A stretch of 26,498 bases of DNA from JBBRMU01 sp038230655 (GCA_038230655.1 JBBRMU010000015.1:1-26498), one strand, 5' to 3'. Numbered from the stretch's first letter, positions 14,669 to 23,441 are shown. Notes: generated from the letters alone by a model not told the origin. A program made the numbers and translations.

Positions 14669-16585
14669 TTACTGAATTACAAGATCATCAAAGTTAGTAG
14701 TCCATCCATTATCAGCATGCAGAGTGACAGATGAACAGGGTTGTGTCCAGCTGGTAGTTATAACATTATATGTATTGGCAGTTGTTGTCCTTGTAACAGT
14801 TGGATTTCCTGTACAGCTCAGACTAACATTCGTTCCTGAATTTCCAAAGGCTTTTATACTTGTCACTATGCGTGGATTGTTGAAGATAAATGTACTCGTG
14901 GTAACTCCTGCACCGTTGAATGTTACATTATTGGTTGTATCAAGGTTATAGGGGCCTGACAAATACCATCCCGATGTCCCCCAGTTTATTACTCCTGTTG
15001 GATACTGACCTGTTAATGCCCGCTCAGGATTTGTGAGAGAGTTAAAGTCGATGAGTGTCAATACTCCAGCCGTTGGTGTTGGGAAGGTTGTCGGTATGGG
15101 ACTCGGACTAGGAGTGGGAGTTACTAGTAAGTATGGACATAGCGGTGCCTGTGAGCCCACACTTCTTCCTAGTTGTGATTGAATAATTGCAGAGTCAATA
15201 CTATCCACCACACCATTACAGTCTATATCTGCACACTGCGTCATCCCTGGAGTACACACATGATTATACTGCGATCTTAATAAAGTAAAGTCACTTATTG
15301 TTACATTTCCATTATGGTCAATGTCTGCACGGCGGACGTCAACAGTTGGTGTCGGCGTTCTAGTTGGAGTTGATGTAGGAGTTAAGGTTGGAAAATTTGT
15401 TGGGATGGGCGAAGGTGTTGGAGTCGGTGGAGGTGTCCCTCCTGAACCAGGCGGGAGTATAATAAGGGTCATTGAATAAGCAGGTAAAGAAACAGGCATT
15501 GATGTTCCTGTTATTGAAAGCCCGGTAACTGTCTGAATGGAAGATGAACCCTGCGCATATCTATATCCTGTGAGTGCTCCTGTGTAATTATAGTTATTAA
15601 AGTTTAGTGTCAGATTTGCCGTCGTGGATGGCTGTTTATTTATCAACATAACTTTCATCTGACCGGATGCACTATCTTTACTTCCATAAATAGAAATTTT
15701 ATCAACATCGGCTTGAGCTGTTTGAGCTTTAATAGATGTGTCGCCAAATTTAGAGAAATTTCCATCATAGTTCCGATACATTCTCCATGCAAAAAATACA
15801 GGAGTATTATTGTAGTTGCTTAAATAAGGCCACATAGTTGCAAGATATAAGTTCTCTCTACCAAAGATACCTAAGACATCTCCTACCGCTAAACCACCGC
15901 TAATTCCATTTTCTGAACCATAATTCCACTCAGTAATTGCCATTTGTCCCTGGATACTCCTGGTCAAAAAGCGCTTGAAGCCGTCTAAGATAGTAAATTC
16001 TTACTCCACCAGGATATCCTCCGAGCCACCCAGGATAGTCGTATGTTGGATCCCATAAACCTCGTGGTACCTGTAATCGAGTCGCTGCTACACTTTCACC
16101 AGCAGTACCAGAAACACCATTTTGGGGATACCAGTGGATATCGACTGCGTCTAATGTCCTTCTACCTACCTGCTGATCATGAAGCTTTACATTGCGAAGT
16201 AACCACTGTAGACGATAGAGATTTCCATGAGAATTATAGTCGTTTGTATTACCACTAAACTGATCATTTGCCGAGTACCAGTAACTTGGATACGACCACC
16301 CAACTGGTGCTAGTATCTCCGCTGATGGGTCAACACTTTTGATTGCGTCAGCATATTGAGTAACCGAGGATAACTCTTCATCATATCCTAGATAGTTTGG
16401 ATGGACATCGCCATGGGTATCTGCCCATAAATCGGTTTCATTATCTAAATCATAAAATTTTACTCCGCCGCTTCCTCCTTGTCCAAAACGAGCCTTTACA
16501 GAATTTACCCATTCATCTTGATAAACATGATTGCTCCCAAAAGGAGGAGAGAAAAAAGATTTTGCTTTGAGCTATTGGTTTCCAT
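14669..16585 (-). pseudogene. GH44 glucanase with dockerin and C-terminal beta domain, truncated and frameshifted
   Basis: ATG 16585 starts a signal-like peptide (METNSSKQNLFSLLLLGAIM) that stops soon after. A second frame, from about 16545, carries the middle of a family 44 glycoside hydrolase: GVKFYDLDNETDLWADTHGD (acid/base Glu motif), AIKSVDPSAEILAPVGW, LDAVDIHWYPQNGV and a stop near 15947. A third frame from about 15955 continues at the nucleophile motif MAITEWNYGSENGISGG, ends the GH44 module, then has a Pro/Thr linker, two dockerin repeats (ADIDHNGNVTISDFTLLRSQ; ADIDCNGVVDSIDSAIIQSQ, about 15328-15164), another linker, and a C-terminal beta domain ending FDDLVIQ. Some 150 residues of the catalytic N-terminus are missing. 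A TTGACA (16626-16631) remains upstream. It is a decayed secreted beta-glucanase. Confidence 0.8.
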
Positions 16586-16659
16586 TTTTAGTAGTTACTT
16601 TAACGTTAGTATAAATCCATTTTCTTGTCAAGTTTTATATTTCGAAAGATTTTACCCAT

Positions 16660-17037
16660 TTACATACACATATTTCCCATCGTTCTAATGTATTCATCCC
16701 CTTTTTTATATATTTGAGAGCCATCAGAAAGCACTTTAATAGGACCTGCCGGACCTCCGATACAAGCAGCTTTTTTTAAAGGAAGTTTATAGTAAAAATC
16801 ATCATCATTTATTTTTTCCGGTGAACCGGAAAGTGCTGGAACTGAAGTTACTGTCGGGACTATCGTCGGAGACTCTATTGTTGGTATAATAAACTGTGTT
16901 GTGTCTGATACTTTTACTCTTGCCCCCTCATACTTCATTCCAAATCCAAATCCGATAAAGGGTAACGAAATAAATAATATGAATGCAAGCGTCTTGGAAA
17001 GAGACGTCACTGTTGTGAGTTCCTTGGGTAAATTCAT
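16660..17037 (-). CDS. Anchored small hypothetical protein
   Basis: A 125-residue protein of no recognised family. One hydrophobic segment at about 15-34 (KTLAFILFISLPFIGFGFGM) anchors it. A Thr/Pro/Val-rich spacer follows (IIPTIESPTIVPTVTS), then a small outside domain from about 76, LPLKKAACIGGPAGPIKVL and DGSQIYKKGDEYIRTMG, ending NMCM. The two cysteines could pair. The start at 17037 is fixed by a promoter placed exactly for a leaderless message. It lies 44 nt after the cupredoxin gene's stop, in the same direction. Confidence 0.7.
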   Translation of the reverse strand: MNLPKELTTVTSLSKTLAFILFISLPFIGFGFGMKYEGARVKVSDTTQFIIPTIESPTIVPTVTSVPALSGSPEKINDDDFYYKLPLKKAACIGGPAGPIKVLSDGSQIYKKGDEYIRTMGNMCM

Positions 17038-17043
17038 CTAATC

Positions 17044-17072
17044 ATTATGAGAAATCGGAGATGTTAAGTCAA
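17044..17072 (-). promoter_or_regulatory. Promoter with leaderless geometry
   Basis: On the minus strand TTGACT (17067-17072), 17 bp, CATAAT (17044-17049), then 6 nt to ATG 17037. It begins within the 44-nt gap after the cupredoxin stop. Confidence 0.65.
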
Positions 17073-17081
17073 GAGAGGATC

Positions 17082-17495
17082 TTATTCAACAACTATTTTT
17101 CCTGTCATCGAAGGATGAATTCCACATTTATATGAGAATGTACCAGCCTTATTAAAGGTAAAGGAGAAAACCTGATCTTTCTTAAGTTCATTTGAAGTAA
17201 AAGAACTGTCATCGGCCACAACTGTATGTTTTAATACATCTTTATTTGTCCAATTAATTGTTTGTCCTTTTTTTACAACTAATGTACCAGGTGAGAATTT
17301 ATAATTGACAATAGCTACTTCACTCCCTGTCATCACCTGTGTAATGGTGGGTTGCTCAGATATATTAATCGCAGCGATTCCATCTTTGGGCGTTATTTTT
17401 TCACTAGATGCATCTCGTCTTGTTAAGATCATAAGCCCACCAAAGATGACCACAATTGCTGCAATGATAACTATTAAAACTGGAATATTTTTCAT
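17082..17495 (-). CDS. Membrane-anchored cupredoxin
   Basis: A predicted type 1 copper protein of 137 residues from ATG 17495. One hydrophobic segment (4-24) anchors it, and the blue-copper domain faces outside. The fold is plastocyanin/amicyanin-like: VNYKFSPGTLVVKKGQTINW, then the first ligand His90 in LKHTVV, and the C-terminal loop KCGIHPSM supplying Cys124, His127 and Met130. All four ligands are present, so copper binding and electron transfer are likely. A longer frame from TTG 17537 exists, but that TTG is the first base triplet of the -35 box and would not be transcribed. The electron partner is unknown; no copper oxidase is in the window. Confidence 0.9.
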   Translation of the reverse strand: MKNIPVLIVIIAAIVVIFGGLMILTRRDASSEKITPKDGIAAINISEQPTITQVMTGSEVAIVNYKFSPGTLVVKKGQTINWTNKDVLKHTVVADDSSFTSNELKKDQVFSFTFNKAGTFSYKCGIHPSMTGKIVVE

Positions 17496-17508
17496 AAATA
17501 CTATAACA

Positions 17509-17537
17509 ACTATACGCTTGGGTGTAGAGTCTGTCAA
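17509..17537 (-). promoter_or_regulatory. Consensus promoter of the cupredoxin gene
   Basis: On the minus strand TTGACA (17532-17537), 17 bp, TATAGT (17509-17514). Transcription should start near 17502, leaving only about 7 nt before ATG 17495. Confidence 0.7.
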
Positions 17538-17549
17538 TAAGAATCGGCT

Positions 17550-17882
17550 TTACTTTGATTTATTTTTAACTTTTTTAATGTCTTTATGGAATTCATTTTT
17601 CAGTTTATCAATAGCTCTACGAATTTTCTTATCAATATTTCTTGTTTTGTCATTGAGAATTTTCCAAACCTGATCGTGTCTATCATGTACTACGTGTGCA
17701 AGGAATAATTTCTTGTCATCTTCTGAAAGCTCAGACAAAACAGTTTCAATGACTACATGATGAACCGTGGACTCTACAACGACTATTAAGTCGTTCTTTT
17801 CTTCAGTAGTCAAGTCCATTAAATCGAGAACTGTGTAGACAGAGTCAACTTCTATTAAATGAGTATAAAAATGTTGTTTCAT
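17550..17882 (-). CDS. Small helical hypothetical protein
   Basis: A 110-residue soluble protein, predicted all-helical from its pattern of charged and aliphatic residues. The middle (LTTEEKNDLIVVVESTVHHVVIETVLSEL, then LSEDDKKLFLAHVV) resembles short helical domains common in CPR genomes (a DUF5663-like look, not a firm match). The C-terminus is strongly basic (KKIRRAIDKLKNEFHKDIKKVKNKSK is split by few acids), suggesting nucleic acid or membrane-surface contact. It starts 4 nt after the 295-residue gene, so the two form an operon. Confidence 0.65.
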   Translation of the reverse strand: MKQHFYTHLIEVDSVYTVLDLMDLTTEEKNDLIVVVESTVHHVVIETVLSELSEDDKKLFLAHVVHDRHDQVWKILNDKTRNIDKKIRRAIDKLKNEFHKDIKKVKNKSK

Positions 17883-17886
17883 AAAG

Positions 17887-18774
17887 TTATTTTACATTAA
17901 TTGGACCTAATGGCACGGTATTATCTGGATCATCAATAAAAAAATAAAGCACTGGTCCTTTAGCAGCACCATCCTCGCGTTCCAGATATGTCATAACTTC
18001 AGGTGAACCTCCTAAGTGTTTTCCTGTTGAAGTTCCTGGACCAGCATCTCCAATCACTGCAACAACTCCTTTACCATTATCCGGATTAACTACCAACATT
18101 TTGCGGTACTTAAAAAATGCAGAGAGGTCACTGGAACTACTTTGCCAACTGGGAGCTAAAAAGGTTTGAACTGCAATATAATATTTTTCTCTTAATATGT
18201 CAGTTTGTGATAGCTCATTTTTTGATCGAGTAAAATACCCCCAAGCGCCTTTTCCGGGCGCCATTCCTGTTTCAGCAAAGACTCGTGCTTCTTCGGGAGT
18301 CTCAAAATGAGTTGCTATAGTATCACCAGGATATCTCATTAAATGCTGTTCTTTTCCTATATATCCATACGAACGGTTAAGGCGTTTTCCATCCAGAGAT
18401 GCCGATACTCGAACTTTGAATATCTGAGATAGAATCTGCCCAGCTGCAGTTTCTTGCTGATCATTTAAAGGAGAAACAACTTTAGGCAGCACAGATGACA
18501 AAGCTATAGTAAGCTGATCCTTTTTTTCAATCGCCTTAGCTAATAAAGCTGGACGGTTCTGGGAATTGCTAAATAGTCCTGTTGATAATGGGCTTGCTAA
18601 TAGCAATAAACCCGCCACCGATCCGGCTATAAACTGTCTCGAAGAGTCATGCAACCACTCAAGTGCTGGCTTATGGTTTACCCAAAGCTTTTCTTGAGCT
18701 TTGCTCTGCTTTTTTAACCACTTTTTTTTAAGATGGATATATGAGTGGCTGTTTTTATTTTTCATACTTTTCAT
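17887..18774 (-). CDS. Anchored or secreted hypothetical protein
   Basis: A 295-residue protein with a long basic N-terminus (about 1-48), a hydrophobic segment at about 48-68 (FIAGSVAGLLLLASPLSTGLF) and an outside domain. That domain has PGDTIATHFETPEEARVFAE, APGKGAWGYFT, and near the end MLVVNPDNGKGVVAVIGDAGPGTSTGKHLGGSPEVMTYLER. This last region resembles the small beta-barrels of cell-wall-active 3D/RlpA-like proteins (NP.NGK.vvv.v.D.GP), but the similarity is weak and no catalytic residues can be assigned. Either ATG 18774 or ATG 18765 could start it; AAGGA is only 2 nt before the first and 11 nt before the second. It leads an operon with the 110-residue gene. Confidence 0.7.
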   Translation of the reverse strand: MKSMKNKNSHSYIHLKKKWLKKQSKAQEKLWVNHKPALEWLHDSSRQFIAGSVAGLLLLASPLSTGLFSNSQNRPALLAKAIEKKDQLTIALSSVLPKVVSPLNDQQETAAGQILSQIFKVRVSASLDGKRLNRSYGYIGKEQHLMRYPGDTIATHFETPEEARVFAETGMAPGKGAWGYFTRSKNELSQTDILREKYYIAVQTFLAPSWQSSSSDLSAFFKYRKMLVVNPDNGKGVVAVIGDAGPGTSTGKHLGGSPEVMTYLEREDGAAKGPVLYFFIDDPDNTVPLGPINVK

Positions 18775-18787
18775 TATCCTTACTATT

Positions 18788-18847
18788 AGTAAAAATTTTA
18801 CTGTTCTACAGACTTTATTTCAATAAATAGTCGACTATGGACTATTT
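18788..18847. repeat. Two inverted repeats in a divergent intergenic region
   Basis: AGTAAAA/TTTTACT around one base (18788-18802) and AAATAGTC/GACTATTT with a 7-nt loop (18825-18847; it includes the palindrome ATAGTCGACTAT). They lie between the 295-residue gene (minus) and the nuclease pseudogene (plus) and look like operator sites. Confidence 0.4.
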
Positions 18848-18879
18848 TAAATGATTAGAAGGATGACTATAATCATGAA

Positions 18880-19407
18880 ATGAAAATGAGACTGAGATGG
18901 TTAATTTTACCATCATTATTACTTCTCGGAGTAATCATTAATCTTCAGATAAGCGCAAACCCTCGCAACTTTTCTATAAATACTAGTAATACAGAAATTG
19001 TGAAAGTTTCTGAAGAAATTGATGGTGATACATTTAAAATTGAGACAGGGTAGAAAGTGCGAATGAGAGGTGTGGATACTTCAGAACTTCATCACCCAAA
19101 AAAACCGGTTCAGTGTTTTGGAAAAGAAGCTATGTTAAAGACAAAAGAGCTACTAAAAGGAAAAACTTTCCGTTTGGAAAAAGACCTCTCAGAAACAGAT
19201 AAATAGGGAAGACTATTACGTTTTGTGTATCTAAATAAATCTGTATTTTTAAATTCAGAAGAAATTTTCATAAATGCTTATTTAGTTATAGAAGGATACG
19301 CCCATGCCGTAACATTTTCTCCGGATGTGAGTAAGGCAGATTACTTTCGATAGCTAGAGGAAGAAGCAGTTTTACAAAATAAAGGATTATGGAAGCTTTG
19401 TAAATAG
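18880..19407 (+). pseudogene. Staphylococcal-type nuclease interrupted by three in-frame TAG codons
   Basis: One uninterrupted frame of 176 codons encodes a signal or anchor segment (7-24, WLILPSLLLLGVIINL) and a thermonuclease (SNase) domain: EIDGDTFKIETG, VRMRGVDTSELHHPKKPVQC, FGKEA, TDK-x-GRLLRFVYL and a final NKGLWKLC. Catalytic residues map to Arg61, Glu69 and Arg111 (R35, E43 and R87 of staphylococcal nuclease). TAG codons stand at 58 (19051), 109 (19204, the Tyr85 site of the staphylococcal enzyme) and 158 (19351); the final stop is TAG as well. There is no frameshift and no TAA or TGA. Either the gene is dead through three nonsense changes, or TAG is read through here. TAG ends many normal genes in the window. 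Confidence 0.8.
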
Positions 19408-19421
19408 ATTAAAATCTATTT
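19402..19421 (+). promoter_or_regulatory. 20-bp perfect palindrome containing the -10 box of the lactonase gene
   Basis: AAATAGATT and AATCTATTT flank AA, giving a perfect 9+2+9 palindrome that ends on the base before ATG 19422. TAAAAT (19410-19415) in its centre is the -10 box, 6 nt from the start codon. A bound dimer would block the promoter, so this is a candidate operator. The left arm also holds the nuclease stop codon. Confidence 0.5.
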
Positions 19422-20135
19422 ATGAGTGTTAAAATATTTTATAATCGTTTGGAAGAAACTCTCGTGAAAAAAGCAAGTGAAAAACTAAATCTATTACTCC
19501 AGAATCAAAGAGTTTTACTTTTATTCTCAGGTGGATCAGCTTTGAAAATTTTAGAAAGTATTAATTCTTCAATTCTCTCTAAAAAAGTAACGGTCAGTGT
19601 GCTGGATGAACGATTCAGTTTTGATGAGTCTGAGAATAATTTCTCACAAATAACAAAAACTTCTTTTTATAGAAATGCTCTGGAAAATCACTGCCAATTT
19701 ATTGACACAAGGCCAAACTTAAATGAAACCATGGAAGAACTTGATAAGCGATTTGAAGATGATCTCAAAAAATGGAAAGAGAAAAATGTTGATGGAAAAA
19801 TTATTGCCACGCAAGGTATTGGGCAAGATGGTCATACGTCTGGGATCATGCCTTTTCCAGAGAATACATCATTATTTCATAAGCTTTTTGAAGACGAAAG
19901 AAAGTGGGTTATCGCTTATGATGCGGGCGACAAAAACCAGTTTCCTTTGCGTATAACTACAACTCTTCCTTTCCTCAAAATGATTGACTATTCTATTTTA
20001 TATGCGACAGGATCTAGTAAAAAACATGTTTTACAAAAAGCTTTATCACCAAATACTCAATTACATGAGTATCCCTGCAGAGTTATTCAAAAAATGAAAA
20101 ATGTAGAAATATTTACTGATCAGATTTTAGAATAG
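19422..20135 (+). CDS. pgl: 6-phosphogluconolactonase
   Basis: Hydrolyses 6-phosphogluconolactone, the step between the two activities of the fused dehydrogenase encoded opposite. The 237 residues show the sugar-phosphate isomerase/lactonase fold: LLLFSGGSALKIL (phosphate loop), VSVLDERFSFDESENN (the conserved DER.. motif) and the family signature GIGQDGHTSGIMP. This signature with a His and no isomerase-specific residues favours the DevB-type lactonase over glucosamine-6-phosphate deaminase. It starts at an ATG placed for a leaderless message and ends 89 nt from the end of the convergent zwf-gnd gene. Confidence 0.9.
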   Translation: MSVKIFYNRLEETLVKKASEKLNLLLQNQRVLLLFSGGSALKILESINSSILSKKVTVSVLDERFSFDESENNFSQITKTSFYRNALENHCQFIDTRPNLNETMEELDKRFEDDLKKWKEKNVDGKIIATQGIGQDGHTSGIMPFPENTSLFHKLFEDERKWVIAYDAGDKNQFPLRITTTLPFLKMIDYSILYATGSSKKHVLQKALSPNTQLHEYPCRVIQKMKNVEIFTDQILE

Positions 20136-20224
20136 AAACTTCATATCTCCAATAAACATAAATTTATCCGAAGTAGCTTCATATCTGATGAAAGAGAAAA
20201 TTAAGATTTAGTTAATCATTAGAG

Positions 20225-22567
20225 TTACTTTACTGAATGTCCGCCAAACATATTGCGAAGTGCTGAGAGAATTTGTCCGGTGAAATCGGGATTCGTTGCG
20301 GACTCAATTCTAAACTGCAAAGACTCCTCAATAACCTTAATTTTTACACCTATCTCTTTAGCAGTCTCAACTGTCCATAAACCTTCTCCCGTATGACCAA
20401 CAACCCCGGATACACCTTCTAGATCTTGTCCGTATGTTCTAAAAGCTTCATAAAGCCACCCCATTAGTCTTGACTCAATCACGCTACCGTTATTATATAT
20501 ATCAGCAACTTTCTCAAGATCTAGATTAAACGATGCTTTTTTTAGAATATTCATGCCTTCAGCAACCGCCTGCATCATTCCGTACTCGATCCCATTATGA
20601 ATCATCTTAACAAAATGCCCTGCTCCTATTCCGTCGAAATGCTGATATCCTCCAGGCAAGGCTACATCATGATATAAATGCGATACTTCCTCAAAAGTTT
20701 TTTTATCTCCTCCAATCATCAAACAACTACCGTTCCTTGCCCCCTTGGGACCTCCTGAAAAACCTACATCTACAAATTTTATTCCTTTTTCAGAAAGTAT
20801 CTTTCCACGTCTCAGCGAATCTTTATAGAATGAGTTACCTCCATCGATGATAATATCTCCTTCATCCAGATACTGTGAAATACCATCTTGACTAAATATC
20901 GCATTTTCAACTGCATCACCCGCTGTTACCATCACCCAAATAACTCTTGGTTTTTCTAGCTTTAATACAAGTTCTTTTATAGAGTAAAAAGGAATGATTC
21001 CTTTGCCCAATAGCGCGTCTGTTTTTTCACGAGAACGGTTATAAACATGAACATTCCAACCTTTTTCAATTAAATGAGTTGATAGTCCTGTTCCCATTTT
21101 TCCCAGGCCTATTATGCCAATATCTTTCTTCTTATCAGGAAGTCGATCATCAAAAACCGTTGGGCTGAATGTCTCTCCGACTTTATATCTCTTCAACTTA
21201 GATTTATTTCCCCATGACTCTATAATTGGCTTAACAAACTCCCACTCATTTGTTATTTCTTCAGTGGTAACAAAAAGAGTCTGATCGCCACGGATGATAT
21301 CCATTAATAGTTGCTCATAGTCTTGTATAAACTTTGAGTTTTTATATGCTTTTCTGTAGTCAAATTCAAAGTTTTGCTCTTCCACTTCGAATGAATAACC
21401 TGGTTGTTTGACAAGAAAACTTGCAAGAATTTTTTCTTGGGGATCTATAATATATCGTAAAATGTTTTTTCGATGATCATTAGGAGGACATAAACACGGA
21501 GTAGTGTGTTTAAATGTTATCTTAACTTCAGTTAAATCCTCCATTCCTTTCCCACTTTCAAGATAAAAAGGAATGTTTCGAAAATCTGGTGAATTACTAA
21601 AGGCCTTTATTTTAAAGTATGTTTCTGTCTGGCTTTTTAGATCTACTCCTTTCTCCGAGGTATATCCTTCATACTGTCCGCGTTCTGTAAAGAGTGGGAC
21701 TTCGTCAAAACTGAATTTTCTCAGTTGTTTTAGTGCTTTGGCACGTTTCCGTCTGACATTTTCCGGACTCAGCGTGCCAGGGTTATCCATTGTAAATAGC
21801 GCTAACAATTGAAGCATATGATTCTGGCCCACATCTCTTAGTGCACCAACTTTATCGTAAAAATCTCCTCTTTTTGAGACTGTAGTTTCCTCAAAAACTT
21901 TAACCTCAATTTTTTCAATATTATGACGAGTCCAATTTGTAAAAAAGGTGTTACTAAAGCGGAACGCCAGAATATTGCGAACCGTTTCTTTTGCTAAGTA
22001 ATGATCAACTCGATAAATTTGTTCTTCTTTAAAAAGTTCTCCTAAACGTGAGTCTAAATCTTTAGCGTTCTCTAGATCTGTACCAAAAGGTTTTTCCAAA
22101 ATAACACGTGTCCAACCCTCTTCAGGACTACAAGGTATTGTTAATCCAGAAGTATGGAGATTGTCGATAATTTCCCGATAGTATTGAGGAGGAACGGCAA
22201 GATAAAATAATTTATTAGAACAGATACTCCAGTAATCATCAACTCTTCCTAACACTGAAGCAAGATTTTTATATGAATCTTTAGTATCGAAATTTCCACT
22301 CACATAATGAAAAGCAGATAGAAATTTTTCATATACTTCTGGCTCATCGTACTTTCCTTTCTCCATGATCTCCTTAACATATTTTTTGAGAGTATCATCA
22401 TTATAATTTCTTCGGGAAAAGCCATAAATCTGAAATTTCTTTGGCAAAAGCCCTTTTACGTGAAGTGCATAAAGTGACTTTAACATTTTATTGCGAAACA
22501 AATCTCCAGTAATCCCAAAGATAACAAAGATTGTTGGCAGCTCAAATTTAGGTTGTTTATTTTCCAT
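20225..22567 (-). CDS. zwf-gnd: Fused glucose-6-phosphate dehydrogenase and 6-phosphogluconate dehydrogenase
   Basis: One chain of 780 residues carries two enzymes. Residues 1 to about 470 are G6PDH: nucleotide loop FGITGDLFRNK (17-27), active-site YRVDHYLAKE (185-194; His189, Lys193) and DVGQNHMLQ (His250). Residues about 480-780 are a short-type decarboxylating 6PGDH: GIIGLGKMG (484-492), VGFSGGPKGARNGSCLMIGG, GAGHFVKMIHNGIEYG (Lys654, Glu661) and the typical end FGGHSVK. The NRS motif at 510-512 after the second strand suggests NADP use. There is no stop, restart or frameshift at the junction. G6PDH normally has RIDHYLGKE; the Gly is Ala192 here. The gene starts one base after the transaldolase stop, in the same operon. 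Confidence 0.95.
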   Translation of the reverse strand: MENKQPKFELPTIFVIFGITGDLFRNKMLKSLYALHVKGLLPKKFQIYGFSRRNYNDDTLKKYVKEIMEKGKYDEPEVYEKFLSAFHYVSGNFDTKDSYKNLASVLGRVDDYWSICSNKLFYLAVPPQYYREIIDNLHTSGLTIPCSPEEGWTRVILEKPFGTDLENAKDLDSRLGELFKEEQIYRVDHYLAKETVRNILAFRFSNTFFTNWTRHNIEKIEVKVFEETTVSKRGDFYDKVGALRDVGQNHMLQLLALFTMDNPGTLSPENVRRKRAKALKQLRKFSFDEVPLFTERGQYEGYTSEKGVDLKSQTETYFKIKAFSNSPDFRNIPFYLESGKGMEDLTEVKITFKHTTPCLCPPNDHRKNILRYIIDPQEKILASFLVKQPGYSFEVEEQNFEFDYRKAYKNSKFIQDYEQLLMDIIRGDQTLFVTTEEITNEWEFVKPIIESWGNKSKLKRYKVGETFSPTVFDDRLPDKKKDIGIIGLGKMGTGLSTHLIEKGWNVHVYNRSREKTDALLGKGIIPFYSIKELVLKLEKPRVIWVMVTAGDAVENAIFSQDGISQYLDEGDIIIDGGNSFYKDSLRRGKILSEKGIKFVDVGFSGGPKGARNGSCLMIGGDKKTFEEVSHLYHDVALPGGYQHFDGIGAGHFVKMIHNGIEYGMMQAVAEGMNILKKASFNLDLEKVADIYNNGSVIESRLMGWLYEAFRTYGQDLEGVSGVVGHTGEGLWTVETAKEIGVKIKVIEESLQFRIESATNPDFTGQILSALRNMFGGHSVK

Positions 22568-22568
22568 A

Positions 22569-23432
22569 TTACTGTATTAGTGCATTCCAGTCTGAAACAA
22601 AACGCTCAATACCTTTATCTGTTAACTCATGATTAATGTTATAACCTTGCCATTCTTTTGACAGGTCAATTTCCTCATACTCAATTACTTTCAAACCACT
22701 AGGTTGATAAATATAATTAGCTCCTGGAACTGGCATACCTTTTTCAGCCCATATTTTATAGATACCTAATGGTGCCGTGACAATATCAGAACCTATGGCT
22801 AAAGTTGCCATCAAATGTTCATAACTCCTTATACTAGCTGTTAGGATTTCCACATGTCTATCGCTCTTACCATACATTTTTTGAGTATTTTTTATCAGAT
22901 CAACTCCGTTTTGTCCTATATCATCTAGACGACCAATAAATGGTGATAGGAAAACTGCACCTTTTTTAGCGCTCTTTGTAGCCGCATAGACTGCAGCTCC
23001 CTGTTCCTGTGAAAAGACAAGTGTCATATTGACACGCATTCCATTTAGGATTGAGTGGTTTGCTGCTTTTAATCCTTCTGTAGTTACTGGGTATTTTATA
23101 TGAGCATTAGGAATCCATGAAAACATTTTCATGCCTTGAGCAAGTATTTGTTCACTAGATGTATGTTTATCTGCAAAGACTTCGATTGAGACAGATCCTT
23201 CTGGAATCAATGAAGATACTTCAGTAACTATTTCTTTATAGAACTCATAAATTTCACCCTCTGAGAACTTTTGACCTTTTTGAATCTGAGCCTTTACTAC
23301 GGGATTTTTAGAGATTAATGTTGGGTTTGTTGTTTGACCGTCTAAATATCCCATGATCTCCAATGCTTCCCTTGTCTCTTTAGGGTCTCCACTATCTAGG
23401 AAAATTCTTGTTTTCAGATTTGATGGTCGCAT
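22569..23432 (-). CDS. tal: Transaldolase
   Basis: Moves a three-carbon unit between sugar phosphates in the non-oxidative pentose phosphate pathway. The 287 residues form the Tal barrel: RIFLDSGDP with Asp13, DGQTTNPTL (31-39), Schiff-base Lys113 in AHIKYPVT, then NMTLVFSQEQGAAVYAA and the phosphate-site SPFIGRLDD. It is intermediate in size between the ~215-residue TalC type and the ~320-residue TalB type. It lies 9 nt after the cyclophilin gene and 1 nt before zwf-gnd. No Shine-Dalgarno site precedes it, so it relies on the upstream transcript. Confidence 0.94.
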   Translation of the reverse strand: MRPSNLKTRIFLDSGDPKETREALEIMGYLDGQTTNPTLISKNPVVKAQIQKGQKFSEGEIYEFYKEIVTEVSSLIPEGSVSIEVFADKHTSSEQILAQGMKMFSWIPNAHIKYPVTTEGLKAANHSILNGMRVNMTLVFSQEQGAAVYAATKSAKKGAVFLSPFIGRLDDIGQNGVDLIKNTQKMYGKSDRHVEILTASIRSYEHLMATLAIGSDIVTAPLGIYKIWAEKGMPVPGANYIYQPSGLKVIEYEEIDLSKEWQGYNINHELTDKGIERFVSDWNALIQ

Positions 23433-23441
23433 ATATTGAGT

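Noticed and set aside
16043..16258. Plus-strand frame inside the GH44 remnant
   Set aside because: It is the complement of a clearly readable GH44 core.
17496..17537. N-terminal extension of the cupredoxin from TTG 17537
   Set aside because: The TTG belongs to the TTGACA -35 box of a consensus promoter, so it would not be transcribed.
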